Below, piece by piece: positions 43,687-52,138 of a stretch of 64,000 nt of DNA (position 1 is its first letter; every line of letters begins with the position of its first letter). This stretch comes from Opitutaceae bacterium (lineage in GTDB: Bacteria > Verrucomicrobiota > Verrucomicrobiia > Opitutales > Opitutaceae): assembly GCA_015075305.1 (NCBI GenBank), contig JABTUS010000009.1, forward strand, positions 1 through 64,000. Reading direction: 5' to 3'. The notes under the pieces were generated by a model. It was given only the letters and a program-made list of their open reading frames with translations, had not been told where the DNA came from and ran no database searches. The translations under genes were made by a program, and so were the position numbers.

Positions 43687-43884
43687 ATGTCCATCGAAAT
43701 CAAGATACGCAAGAACGAGCCAATTGACCGCGCGATTCGGCGCATGAAAAAGAAGCTTGATCGCGAAAACATCATCAAAGGCGTGCGCGCCAAGCGATAC
43801 TACGAAAAGCCGTGTGAGAAGCGCCGCCGCAAGGACAAGGTGCAGGCTTTTACGGCGATGCTGCGTCGCCGCTACGCTGACTGA
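43687..43884 (+). CDS. rpsU: 30S ribosomal protein bS21
   Basis: A 65-residue basic protein matching bS21: EIKIRKNEPIDRAIRRMKKK at the start and the KRYYEKPCEKRRRKD block. It aids start-site selection during translation initiation. A possible promoter lies upstream (TTGACG 43610-43615 with CTATTC 43634-43639, spacing 18), which would also sit in the region divergent to dnaE. A strong terminator follows 38 bases past the stop. Confidence 0.95.
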   Translation: MSIEIKIRKNEPIDRAIRRMKKKLDRENIIKGVRAKRYYEKPCEKRRRKDKVQAFTAMLRRRYAD

Positions 43885-43922
43885 TATCGACGTGCCCGGG
43901 GGGCCGTCCTGTTTGAGACTTT

Positions 43923-43957
43923 GACCGCGTCCGATCGAACGGGCGCGGTCTTTTTTT
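43923..43957 (+). terminator. Intrinsic terminator after rpsU
   Basis: A 10-bp stem with one G-T pair (GACCGCGTCC / GGGCGCGGTC), loop GATCGAAC, followed by seven T. It lies 38 bases after the rpsU stop. The open frame of the following gene extends back over it, which argues for a later start of that gene. Confidence 0.85.
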
Positions 43958-44004
43958 CGGTCTTCACTCCTGTGCGGAGCTGTGTTCCGTTTCCATCGCT
44001 TCCC

Positions 44005-44967
44005 TTGATTCCGAAATTCGCCCTTTCAACCTCGTGGTGTTCACATCGGCACTCGGACGGCTATGCGATGGCCCGGGAAATGGCGGAACTGGGATTCAGT
44101 CAGATTGAGCTCAGCCACGGCATCCGGATTGTTCTCGTTCCCGGCCTGCTCAAAGCGATCGAGGAACGTATCGTCAGCGTGGTGTCGACGCACAATTTCT
44201 GTCCATTGCCGGCAGGCATCAATCAAGCGGCGCCCAACCTGTTCGAGCCGTCTTCACGCTATTCAAGGGAGCGTGCCCAATGGGTTCGGCATACCAGGCG
44301 GTCGCTGGAATTCGCGGCACAGGTGGGGGCGACAGCCGTGGTTTGTCACCTTGGGGGAATCGACTTCCTGTGGGGAAGTCCCGCGGAGAAGCTTCGTCGA
44401 TGGGTGGACAAGCGGGGATTTCAGACCGCCTTCTCCCAGCCGGGGTTTGCTCCGCTGCGGGATCGCGTGATGAACCGGATTCGCAAGCGGCTCCCGCTGC
44501 ATTGGGATCCATTGATCGATTCCCTCAGGCAAGTCGAGCCTCTCGCCCGGGAGAAGCAGGTGCGACTGGGGTTTGAGAATCGTGAGCGGCTCGAGGAATT
44601 GCCCGTGGATGAGGATTTTGGCCGCTTGTTTGACGCTGTGGGAACGGATTCAACCAGCGGCTACTGGCATGACACGGGCCACGCGGAATTGAAGCACCGC
44701 TATGGCCTTGTTGATCATCGCGGACAACTGGAGGCACTTTCGTCGCGTCTGATCGGATTCCATCTCCACGATGTCAACGCAGCGGGAGAGGATCATCAGC
44801 CGGTCGGAAGCGGAAGCGTGGATTTTGAGATGATCAGCTCGTTCTGGCGTCCGCATCATACGCTTGTGCTCGAGCTCTCACCCGCCTCGGTGCCGGAGGA
44901 TGTCGTCGCGTCCCGCCGGCGCATCGAGGCGCTGCTCGTCGCCCGAGGGCTGACCCGGCGCGGCTGA
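44005..44967 (+). CDS. Sugar phosphate isomerase/epimerase-like TIM-barrel protein
   Basis: About 320 residues of the AP_endonuc_2 / xylose isomerase-like TIM-barrel superfamily. Metal-site blocks are visible: STHNFCPLP (His), ATAVVCHLGGID (His), RLGFENRERLEELP (Glu), YWHDTGHAEL (Asp and His pair) and FHLHDVNAAGEDH (His-Asp). This set suits a divalent-metal isomerase or epimerase of a sugar or inositol derivative. The start is uncertain: TTG at 44005 begins the first homologous strand (PKFALSTSW), GTG at 43972 is possible, and the rest of the open frame overlaps the rpsU terminator. It ends 2 bases before the convergent ThuA-HEAT gene stop. Confidence 0.82.
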   Translation: MIPKFALSTSWCSHRHSDGYAMAREMAELGFSQIELSHGIRIVLVPGLLKAIEERIVSVVSTHNFCPLPAGINQAAPNLFEPSSRYSRERAQWVRHTRRSLEFAAQVGATAVVCHLGGIDFLWGSPAEKLRRWVDKRGFQTAFSQPGFAPLRDRVMNRIRKRLPLHWDPLIDSLRQVEPLAREKQVRLGFENRERLEELPVDEDFGRLFDAVGTDSTSGYWHDTGHAELKHRYGLVDHRGQLEALSSRLIGFHLHDVNAAGEDHQPVGSGSVDFEMISSFWRPHHTLVLELSPASVPEDVVASRRRIEALLVARGLTRRG

Positions 44968-44969
44968 CA

Positions 44970-47900
44970 CTACTCGATTCCGAACTCGGCGATTGACCAG
45001 TTTGCTCCCGCACGGGCTGTCGTAATCCTGATGACCACATAGCGGCCGTGCACGGTCTCGGGAAACTGAATGTCCATGGAGGTGCGCGAACCCACGCCTG
45101 CAATGCTGGGCTGACCGGGCGAAGCCGGATCGTCGGTAACATGGATTTCGAACGCTGGAGGATAGTCGTTGAGACGATTCCCGCGATCCAGTGTCAGCCG
45201 GTGAATCGGTCGCGTGCGCTTGAGGTCGATCGTGATTTCCTGACCGGCAACGGCTGGCACAGTCCACGCGCTGGAAAGTGAATTGTCTGTCAATGCCTTC
45301 AACTGGCCTGCACCGGCGGTTGCACTGAAGGCTGGCGGCCATTCCTGATTGGCCCGGATGGCGAGGATGGCGTCCTTGGCGGCTTCAGCGAGTGCGGGAT
45401 CACTCGTGAAACGCCCGGCGAGTCGCAGGGCTTCGGGAGATGCGGTTCGGCTTATCTGAAAGAGTATTGAATTGCGTTCCGTTGGGTTGGAACTGGCCGC
45501 GAGAAGGCGTGCGGCGGAGTCCAGGTCGACCTGCCTGGGGTTGGCCTGGCAGGCTGTCTTGAAAAATGAGACGGCTGCCGACACCGCGGTCGTGCGCAAT
45601 TCAGCGGGATTCCGGGGGTTCTCCGCGAAATCCCGGAGCGCCCCGAGCGGACCCGGATCAGGCCAGCGGACGAGCGCGGAGACGGCTGACTTCACGACGG
45701 CGGGGTCCTGAGAGTCCAGTAGTTTCGTGGCGGCGGCGAGCGTCTGCCTGTCCGCAAGCCGTGGCAGTGCGGGAAGCAGCAGGAACTGCGCGGATGGGCC
45801 GCCCTTTGCGAGCCTGTCGATCAGCGCGGCATTGCGGCCGGCGAGGTCCGGGTTGCGAAGCGTCGTGGCAATGAGGGTGCGCACGGCGCGGATCTTCTCC
45901 TGCGCATCGCTTGCTTCGAGAGCCCAGTCAAGAAGGGGCCCCTGGTCCCTGGCACCCGCCAGAATTTCCAGCGACTCCAGCGCGGCGTTGCGAATGAGGG
46001 GATCCGCGTCCGTGCGCATTGCGAGAAGAGAGGGAATCGAGTCATAAAGGGCGCGAGCCGAGAGTTGCCGGATGAAGACGACGCGAGCCGGGGCACCGGC
46101 GTGAAGGGCAGCCTTGAGTACAGCCTGGTCAACGCCAGCGCCATTCAAGTCCGCGAGAGCCTGATTCGCCGCCTTGATCTCCATGGGGCTGGAGGATTGG
46201 GTCGCCTGGGCGGCGAGTGTATGGGCGACCGCCGGAGTACCAGGCAGCATGGCGAGCGCATGAAGTCCGGCGATGCGAACCTGCTCATCCGGACTCTTGA
46301 GCGTCGCCAGCACTGCTGGCACCGCCTGCGATTCACCGCGGCGCGCCAGTGCATGGAGAACAGCAATCTGGGTCCTGGCATCGAAGGAAGGGATGGCGTC
46401 GCCCAACCGGGATGCCGTGCCGGGGTCGGTCAGTGAATAAATCGCCTCCGTGGCGATGTCGCGTCGATCCGGCGGGCCGGACCGGAGTGTTGCGATGATG
46501 AGCGAAACCGCGGTGCCGGGGTTGGTCTTGAGCATTCCACGGAATGCGACCAGGCGCGCAGCGGTGGAGGAATCCGGCGAAGCCTCAATGCGAGCGAAGG
46601 CCTTTCGGGCGATGGCTGGCGGCAGGCGGTCTGCCGCCGCCAGTATTGCCTCGGCAATTGCAGGCGAAGCCGAGGCCAGGGAGGATTCCAGTGCCGCGAG
46701 GGCATCCTCGGTTGCGATCCTGCCGAGCGCGGTCGCGGCGTGGGAGAAGGCTTCGGAAGCCGCCCCTTCCAGAATAATCCGCAGGCCCGGGACGGCCTTC
46801 GCCATCCGCCGCACGCCCACCGAACTGATGATGGCATTGCGAGCCTCGCCTTCGGCTCTCGCCATCGCATCGAGAAAGATCCGGTCCACGGAGCCGCCCG
46901 GTATCGGTTCGAGCGCAAGTCGAGCGACATTGACCTGGGATGCGTCGAGAAGCAGCGGAGCAAGGATTTGCAACGACTCGCGACCGGGCTCGGGATTGCT
47001 GGGAATGATCCCGGCCAGTCGCTGGGCGACCGCCTGCCTGGCTGCGGGTGTGGTCGACAACGAGGCAAGCAGGGTCGCGAGGCGGGACTCGATCGTGGCA
47101 AGCGTCGCCGCATTGAGCTTTGCCTCGGCAATCGCGTGATCGAGCCATTCAAATGGCGATTGATCAGCGTCGTAGCCGGTGCGGGCGACTGCTTCGTAGA
47201 GCGCAGGGTCGGAGGCGAGGAGGGGAGGTGTGGGACGTTTGCGAGGCGTCGCGTCGGCCTGCAGGTCGCCCATCGCCCACTGAATGCCGGCGAGGTAGTG
47301 GGCGAGAATGGAGGGATTCCAATAGATGGCGTGATTGTGACCGAGCGAGCAGTAGAAGACGCGGCCCTTCTCGTAGATGCGAAGCTGGCTGATGGCGAAG
47401 TCGTTGTCGGTGCGGACGATCTTTGGCGCTATGTCTGGATGCCGCTCTCCGCTGCGGCGAATGTCGAGGCTCAGAATTACACGGTGGGTCCCGCGGGAAT
47501 ACGGGTCCTTGAGCTGGTAGATCTCGTCCTGGATTGCGAACGAAACCGCGCCTTTGAACGCGGCATTGAGCGGGTGAGTAGGATCCTCGTTCCATACGGT
47601 GACGTTCCAGTCGTGCGTCCATGGATGGCTGATGAAATACCCACCTATCATCTCCCCATACTGCGGCCAATTGTAGCAACTATCGGTTGCACCGTGTATG
47701 CCAACAACGCCGCCGCCGTTGCGCACATAGTCGAGCAGCGCGTGCTGGGTTTCAACTGTGTCGAAGATCTCGCCAGTCGTGCTGAGCAGCACTATGGCGT
47801 CGAAACCGCGCAGACTTTCGGGTGTGAACACCGCGGGCTTGTCAGCGGCGACGGCCCGGTAGGCGCCTGTGCGTTCCCCCATGAGACTGAGCGCCTCCAC

Positions 47901-48140
47901 TCCGGTTTCGATGGAAGCGTGTCGATAGCCCTTCGTTTGTGTGTAGATCAGCAGACATCGCTCCTTTGCGGGCTTGGCCGGCGCGGTGGCGGGAATTGCC
48001 GCGGAAATCAATGCGCGCGCCTCAGGGGTGACCGGATCTGCGCGTAGTGAAGGCTTGGATACCGCAATCGACAGGAGTGACCCGAAGGCGGCGAGGCGAA
48101 CAAAGAGGGAAAGGGACGGATGGACGGGGGGCGGAGGCAT
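44970..48140 (-). CDS. ThuA-like / HEAT-repeat / F5/8 C-type secreted protein
   Basis: A 1056-residue exported protein. The signal peptide (about 1-34, LFVRLAAFGSLLSIAVS) is followed by a ThuA-like (glutamine-amidotransferase-like) domain at about 60-290: LLIYTQTKGYRHASIE, IVLLSTTGEIFD, GGGVVGIHGATDS and CSLGHNHAIYWNP. Residues about 330-900 are a long alpha-solenoid of HEAT-type repeats (for example VPAVLATLKSPDEQVRIAG). The final 125 residues form an F5/8 type C-like carbohydrate-binding fold (IHRLTLDRGNRLNDYPPAFE to VVIRITTARAG). The Gfo/Idh gene lies 10 bases upstream, so the two form an operon. ThuA-like proteins in such pairs are linked to sugar degradation; the substrate is unknown. 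Confidence 0.88.
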   Translation of the reverse strand: MPPPPVHPSLSLFVRLAAFGSLLSIAVSKPSLRADPVTPEARALISAAIPATAPAKPAKERCLLIYTQTKGYRHASIETGVEALSLMGERTGAYRAVAADKPAVFTPESLRGFDAIVLLSTTGEIFDTVETQHALLDYVRNGGGVVGIHGATDSCYNWPQYGEMIGGYFISHPWTHDWNVTVWNEDPTHPLNAAFKGAVSFAIQDEIYQLKDPYSRGTHRVILSLDIRRSGERHPDIAPKIVRTDNDFAISQLRIYEKGRVFYCSLGHNHAIYWNPSILAHYLAGIQWAMGDLQADATPRKRPTPPLLASDPALYEAVARTGYDADQSPFEWLDHAIAEAKLNAATLATIESRLATLLASLSTTPAARQAVAQRLAGIIPSNPEPGRESLQILAPLLLDASQVNVARLALEPIPGGSVDRIFLDAMARAEGEARNAIISSVGVRRMAKAVPGLRIILEGAASEAFSHAATALGRIATEDALAALESSLASASPAIAEAILAAADRLPPAIARKAFARIEASPDSSTAARLVAFRGMLKTNPGTAVSLIIATLRSGPPDRRDIATEAIYSLTDPGTASRLGDAIPSFDARTQIAVLHALARRGESQAVPAVLATLKSPDEQVRIAGLHALAMLPGTPAVAHTLAAQATQSSSPMEIKAANQALADLNGAGVDQAVLKAALHAGAPARVVFIRQLSARALYDSIPSLLAMRTDADPLIRNAALESLEILAGARDQGPLLDWALEASDAQEKIRAVRTLIATTLRNPDLAGRNAALIDRLAKGGPSAQFLLLPALPRLADRQTLAAATKLLDSQDPAVVKSAVSALVRWPDPGPLGALRDFAENPRNPAELRTTAVSAAVSFFKTACQANPRQVDLDSAARLLAASSNPTERNSILFQISRTASPEALRLAGRFTSDPALAEAAKDAILAIRANQEWPPAFSATAGAGQLKALTDNSLSSAWTVPAVAGQEITIDLKRTRPIHRLTLDRGNRLNDYPPAFEIHVTDDPASPGQPSIAGVGSRTSMDIQFPETVHGRYVVIRITTARAGANWSIAEFGIE

Positions 48141-48150
48141 GGGACAGGCC

Positions 48151-49464
48151 TTAAAACAGGGTGAATGGAGCGCGGCGCGGGCGGTCGAGGAGGCGTGAAG
48201 CCACGGCGTCGCCGACGATCTCCTCCTTCCGGGGATCCCAGCGGATGGGGCGTCGAAGCTGCGCCGCGATATTGTTCAAGTGGCAGATGGTCGCGGTGCG
48301 GTTGCCGATCTCCACATCGCAGATCGGCCGCTGGCGGGTGCGCATGCAGTTGAAGAAATCCGTGTGATGATCATCGCTGGCGTAGAGGTGGGGCTCGTCC
48401 GCCCGCAGAGGGCGCGCGGCAAGCGGCGCGGGATCGGTGACGAGGACGTCATCGCGTCCCACCCAGATCGTTCCCTTCGTGCCCTTGAATTCAATCATGC
48501 CGTGCTCGACGCGTTCGACGCGCTCGACCCTGACGCCCGACTCGTAGCGATGCGTCTGGGCCTTCACGTCCTCCCAGCCCTTTGGCAGAAACTCGACAGG
48601 CCCGCTTTCGTCCATGCCGAGCGCCCACTGGATGATGTCGAAATGGTGCGCACCCCAGTCGCCATTCTTTCTTCCCCCGTATTCGAGGTAAACCCGCCAG
48701 CCACCGCCGTAGTTTCCCAGGACACGCTGGGCGTTGTACGGGCGCCAGGGGGTTGGCCCGAGCCAGCGGTCGTAGTCAAAGTCCGCCGGGACGGGTTGCT
48801 CCGACAGAATCTTTGGGAGGGGAAACTGGCCAAGCACAGTGCGGATTCCCGTGAGGTCGCCTATCCATCGCGCACGAACCATTTCCGCGGCCTTGCGAAA
48901 GGCGGCGTTTGAGCGCTGCTGCGAGCCCGTTTGGAGGACGCGCCCGCAGCGGCGCGCGGTTTCCACCAGGATGCGGCCTTCGCGCACGGTGAGAGTCAGC
49001 GGCTTTTCGCAATAGACGTCCTTGCCCGCGATCATGGCGGCCTTTGCGATCGGCGCATGCCAGTGATCGGGCACGCAGACGAACACGGCGTCGATGTCGG
49101 CGCGTTTCAGAATCTCCTCGTGCGTGGCGTGGATCGCAGGTGTCGCGCCCTTGCCGTACGCCTGGGAAATGCGCTCTCCCGCCAAATCCGCAGCCTTCCT
49201 TGACACGTCGCAGAGCGCAATGATCCGGCAGTCATCGCGTCCCAGCAGCGCGCCGATATGGGCTGCGGCGATGTTTCCGTTGCCGATAACTCCCAGTTGA
49301 ATTCGGTTCGCAGGTGCGGCCTGTCCCCACAGGCTGCCGCGAAAGAACATCGGGGCGGACGATGCAGCCAGGATGCCGGCGAGCCCGCGACGCAGGGCCT
49401 CGCGGCGTGTCAGGCGTAGTGAGGACGATGGAGAGGAGGGTGGCGGGCGCCGGGAGGCATTCAT
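48151..49464 (-). CDS. Tat-exported Gfo/Idh/MocA-family oxidoreductase
   Basis: A 437-residue NAD(P)-dependent oxidoreductase. The N-terminus carries a twin-arginine type signal (LTRREALRRGLAGILAASSA), which fixes the ATG at 49464 over a longer frame. The Rossmann domain begins at IQLGVIGNGNIAAAHIGA, with ADIDAVFVCVPDHWH and the EKP motif (YCEKPLTLTVREG). The C-terminal alpha/beta domain has GDWGAHHFDIIQWALGM with the conserved His pair. This layout is the Bacteroidetes/Verrucomicrobia periplasmic type that oxidises sugars or glycosides. It is the first gene of a unit with the ThuA-HEAT protein, only 10 bases upstream of it. Confidence 0.93.
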   Translation of the reverse strand: MNASRRPPPSSPSSSLRLTRREALRRGLAGILAASSAPMFFRGSLWGQAAPANRIQLGVIGNGNIAAAHIGALLGRDDCRIIALCDVSRKAADLAGERISQAYGKGATPAIHATHEEILKRADIDAVFVCVPDHWHAPIAKAAMIAGKDVYCEKPLTLTVREGRILVETARRCGRVLQTGSQQRSNAAFRKAAEMVRARWIGDLTGIRTVLGQFPLPKILSEQPVPADFDYDRWLGPTPWRPYNAQRVLGNYGGGWRVYLEYGGRKNGDWGAHHFDIIQWALGMDESGPVEFLPKGWEDVKAQTHRYESGVRVERVERVEHGMIEFKGTKGTIWVGRDDVLVTDPAPLAARPLRADEPHLYASDDHHTDFFNCMRTRQRPICDVEIGNRTATICHLNNIAAQLRRPIRWDPRKEEIVGDAVASRLLDRPRRAPFTLF

Positions 49465-49651
49465 GGAGGGAGAGGCATGCGGGGGGAGGAAGAGGCCGCA
49501 ACGGTGATGAATCGGCATTCATGAGTGAGCGGCTCGCAGGTGGCAAGCCACCACATGCAATGGGACCAGGCGCATCGCAGTCGGTCCATTGCATTGACGT
49601 GGCCGGGGGGATCGATGGAGAGTCCCCCGTTCCCGCCGACCTTTTCTGTCG

Positions 49652-51997
49652 ATGCGTTCAATCTGTCTTCTATTCCGCCAGTTTCACCTCTTGAGGGTGT
49701 TGGGCGCTCTTGCGCTGTTCGCGGGAGGCCGGCTCGCGGGCACGGAGATTGAGGTCCCGATTTTCGCGGGAGGCTACGGCACGGCATTCTATGAGGAAAC
49801 GGCGCGGGAGTTTGAGAAACTCCGTCCGGATGTGACCGTCAAGCTCCATGGCGATCCGCGAATTTCTGACAAGATCCGGGTGCGCGTTGTCGCAGGTACG
49901 CTGCCCGATGCGATGCTTCCGCGCGACGTCCTGATTCCCGCTCTGGTGCGCGCCGGCAGGCTGCGCGATCTTTCACCGCTGCTGGACGGGCCGAACTGGG
50001 AGGGGGATGCACGCTGGCGGGACACGTTTCTGCCCGGGGCGCTGGACTCGTGGAAAATCGAGGGCGGCACCTACGGTGTGCCCGTGAGCTACGCCTGCTG
50101 GGCGATCTTCTACAACCGGGGCCTCTTCAAGGCGCGCGGCTGGCACGTGCCGCGAACCTGGAGGGAGTTCTTTGCGCTCTGCGAGCAGATGCGCGGGGAA
50201 GGCATCGCACCGATGAGCCTGACCGGAATCTACGGCAACTATCCGGATTCCATAGTGCGCTCCGCCTACTACAATCTTGCGGGGGCGGAAGGCTGGGGAA
50301 GAATGAACCGGACTGAGGCCGGTGCCTACTCGGATGCGCGTTATGTGCGGGCTGCGGAGGTGCTTCAGCGCATCGCGCGGCACTATTTGCTGGCGGGCTG
50401 GGAAGGGTCGACGCACACGGGCGCCCAGATCGCCTTTGCGGAGGGGCGGGCGGCGATGTGTGTATCCGGCTCATGGATGCTCTACGAGATGGGCGACAAG
50501 CTGCCCCCTGATCTCGACGTGGGAGTGATGAACTTTCCCGTCTTCGAGGATGGCATCGCCGATCCGACAACGATCCAGGCGAGCACGGACAACCTCTTCT
50601 GCTTTGTCACGGGCGACCCCGCGAGGGAGGCGGCAACGCTGGATTTTCTTCGGTACCTGACGTCGCGGGAGCGCGCGCATGCATTCGTCCGGCGCATCCA
50701 ATCGCCGACCGCGATCAAGGGTATCACACCGGACGAATTCACTCCGCGGATGCGGGACATCGCCACCCTGATACTGGGTGCGAGGCAGGCCTTCACGATG
50801 CCGCAGGTCATGCTGCAGCCGCCCGCGGTTCGCCAGGCTCTGGTCGACGAGCGCTTGTCGCTGATGGCCGGCCGCATCTCTCCCGGCGAATATGCGGCGC
50901 GGGTCGAGACGGCCGCAGGCGTGCACCGGTCACGCGTGGCGAATCCCGGTCGCATCGAGTATCGTCACGCGTGGGCGGGCGGACTTCTGATCGCCGGACT
51001 GCTTGCCATGGCGGTCTGGCTGATGCTGAAGCCGCCGGGAGGATGGCGGCGTGCGCGGCGCGGCGCGAACGGAATGGATTCAATGCAGGGGGAGTATTTC
51101 GGACCGATGCGCCTGCGGGTTGCCGGCGTCTTCGTGGCACCGGCCTTTCTCCTTTATGCCTCTGCGATACTGGTTCCGGGCCTGGTTGCCGCGCTGTGGG
51201 CGTTCACGCGCTGGGATGGCATGGGACAGCGCGAGTGGGTCGGACTCTTCAATTTTCGATGGCTGCTTTTTGAGAGCGACACCTTCTGGATGGCGCTTCG
51301 CAACAACCTGTTCCTGATGGTCGTGCCCGCGTCCATTGTGCTGCCAGTTTCGCTGACGCTGGCCTACCTGCTGCATCGCGGGGTGCTTGGGGCGGGGTTC
51401 TTCCGATCGGTGTTTCTGTTTCCCAATCTCCTCGGCGGCATAGCGGCAGCCCTCCTGTGGATGAGCGCCTACGAACCCCACGGAGGCCTGGCGAACGCGG
51501 CGTTGTCCGGCCTCGGACGGATCCTGGGCAGTGAAACGCTCATGTCCTTTGAGGCGCACCCCTGGCTGGCGCCGCGCAACCTGTACTGGTCGCTGGTGCC
51601 GATCCATGTGTGGATGGCCTGCGGCTTCAATCTCGTGCTGTTCCTTGCCGCGATGGAGGGCATAGACCAGCATCTCTACGAGGCCGCGGAGATTGACGGT
51701 GCGTCCCGCATGCGGCAGTTCTTCAGCATCACGGTTCCCCTGATCTGGCAGAGCATTGTTGTCGCCCTCGTTTTTCTCGTCATTGCCGGGTTGAACGCGT
51801 TCGAAATGATCTGGCTGCTGACATCGCAGGACCCGGACTCGGGGAGTCACACGCTTGGAACCCTGATGGTCACATCCATGTTCAAGGAATTCCAGACCGG
51901 CCGGGCGACCGCGATCGCCGTTGTGCTGCTCGTGCTGGTGCTGTCTGGAAGCGCGGTGCTGATGCGCCTGCTTCGCCGTGAGCAGCCCGATGCATGA
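49652..51997 (+). CDS. ABC sugar transporter: solute-binding protein fused to permease
   Basis: A 781-residue single polypeptide. After an N-terminal export signal (about 1-30) residues 33-425 form a family-1 solute-binding protein (IFAGGYGTAFYEETAREFEKL, GVPVSYACWAIFYNRGLF, FAEGRAAMCVSGSWML). A membrane helix (about 440-459) followed by RRARRG leads into a MalF/UgpA-type permease (about 486-775) with six helices and the EAA loop EAAEIDGASRMRQFFSITVP (677-696). The topology is consistent: binding domain outside, arginines inside, permease after. No second permease or ATPase gene is next to it; mpl follows after 141 bases. The fusion could tether the receptor to the pore. Confidence 0.9.
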   Translation: MRSICLLFRQFHLLRVLGALALFAGGRLAGTEIEVPIFAGGYGTAFYEETAREFEKLRPDVTVKLHGDPRISDKIRVRVVAGTLPDAMLPRDVLIPALVRAGRLRDLSPLLDGPNWEGDARWRDTFLPGALDSWKIEGGTYGVPVSYACWAIFYNRGLFKARGWHVPRTWREFFALCEQMRGEGIAPMSLTGIYGNYPDSIVRSAYYNLAGAEGWGRMNRTEAGAYSDARYVRAAEVLQRIARHYLLAGWEGSTHTGAQIAFAEGRAAMCVSGSWMLYEMGDKLPPDLDVGVMNFPVFEDGIADPTTIQASTDNLFCFVTGDPAREAATLDFLRYLTSRERAHAFVRRIQSPTAIKGITPDEFTPRMRDIATLILGARQAFTMPQVMLQPPAVRQALVDERLSLMAGRISPGEYAARVETAAGVHRSRVANPGRIEYRHAWAGGLLIAGLLAMAVWLMLKPPGGWRRARRGANGMDSMQGEYFGPMRLRVAGVFVAPAFLLYASAILVPGLVAALWAFTRWDGMGQREWVGLFNFRWLLFESDTFWMALRNNLFLMVVPASIVLPVSLTLAYLLHRGVLGAGFFRSVFLFPNLLGGIAAALLWMSAYEPHGGLANAALSGLGRILGSETLMSFEAHPWLAPRNLYWSLVPIHVWMACGFNLVLFLAAMEGIDQHLYEAAEIDGASRMRQFFSITVPLIWQSIVVALVFLVIAGLNAFEMIWLLTSQDPDSGSHTLGTLMVTSMFKEFQTGRATAIAVVLLVLVLSGSAVLMRLLRREQPDA

Positions 51998-52138
51998 AGG
52001 GAGAAGCGGGATCTGGCGGGATGCCGTGCTCGATCGGCTGTGTCATTTCGAATCGGACTGAACGCTTGCCTGTTGACTTGGAAATGCAGTGTGGCGGGCT
52101 TCCCTTCTGACAGGCGGGGTGGCTCCGCTCTCTTGACG

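Noticed and set aside
46740-48047. A 435-codon plus-strand frame opposite the ThuA-HEAT gene
   Set aside because: The ThuA and HEAT blocks on the minus strand are clear; this frame shows no domain and no start context.
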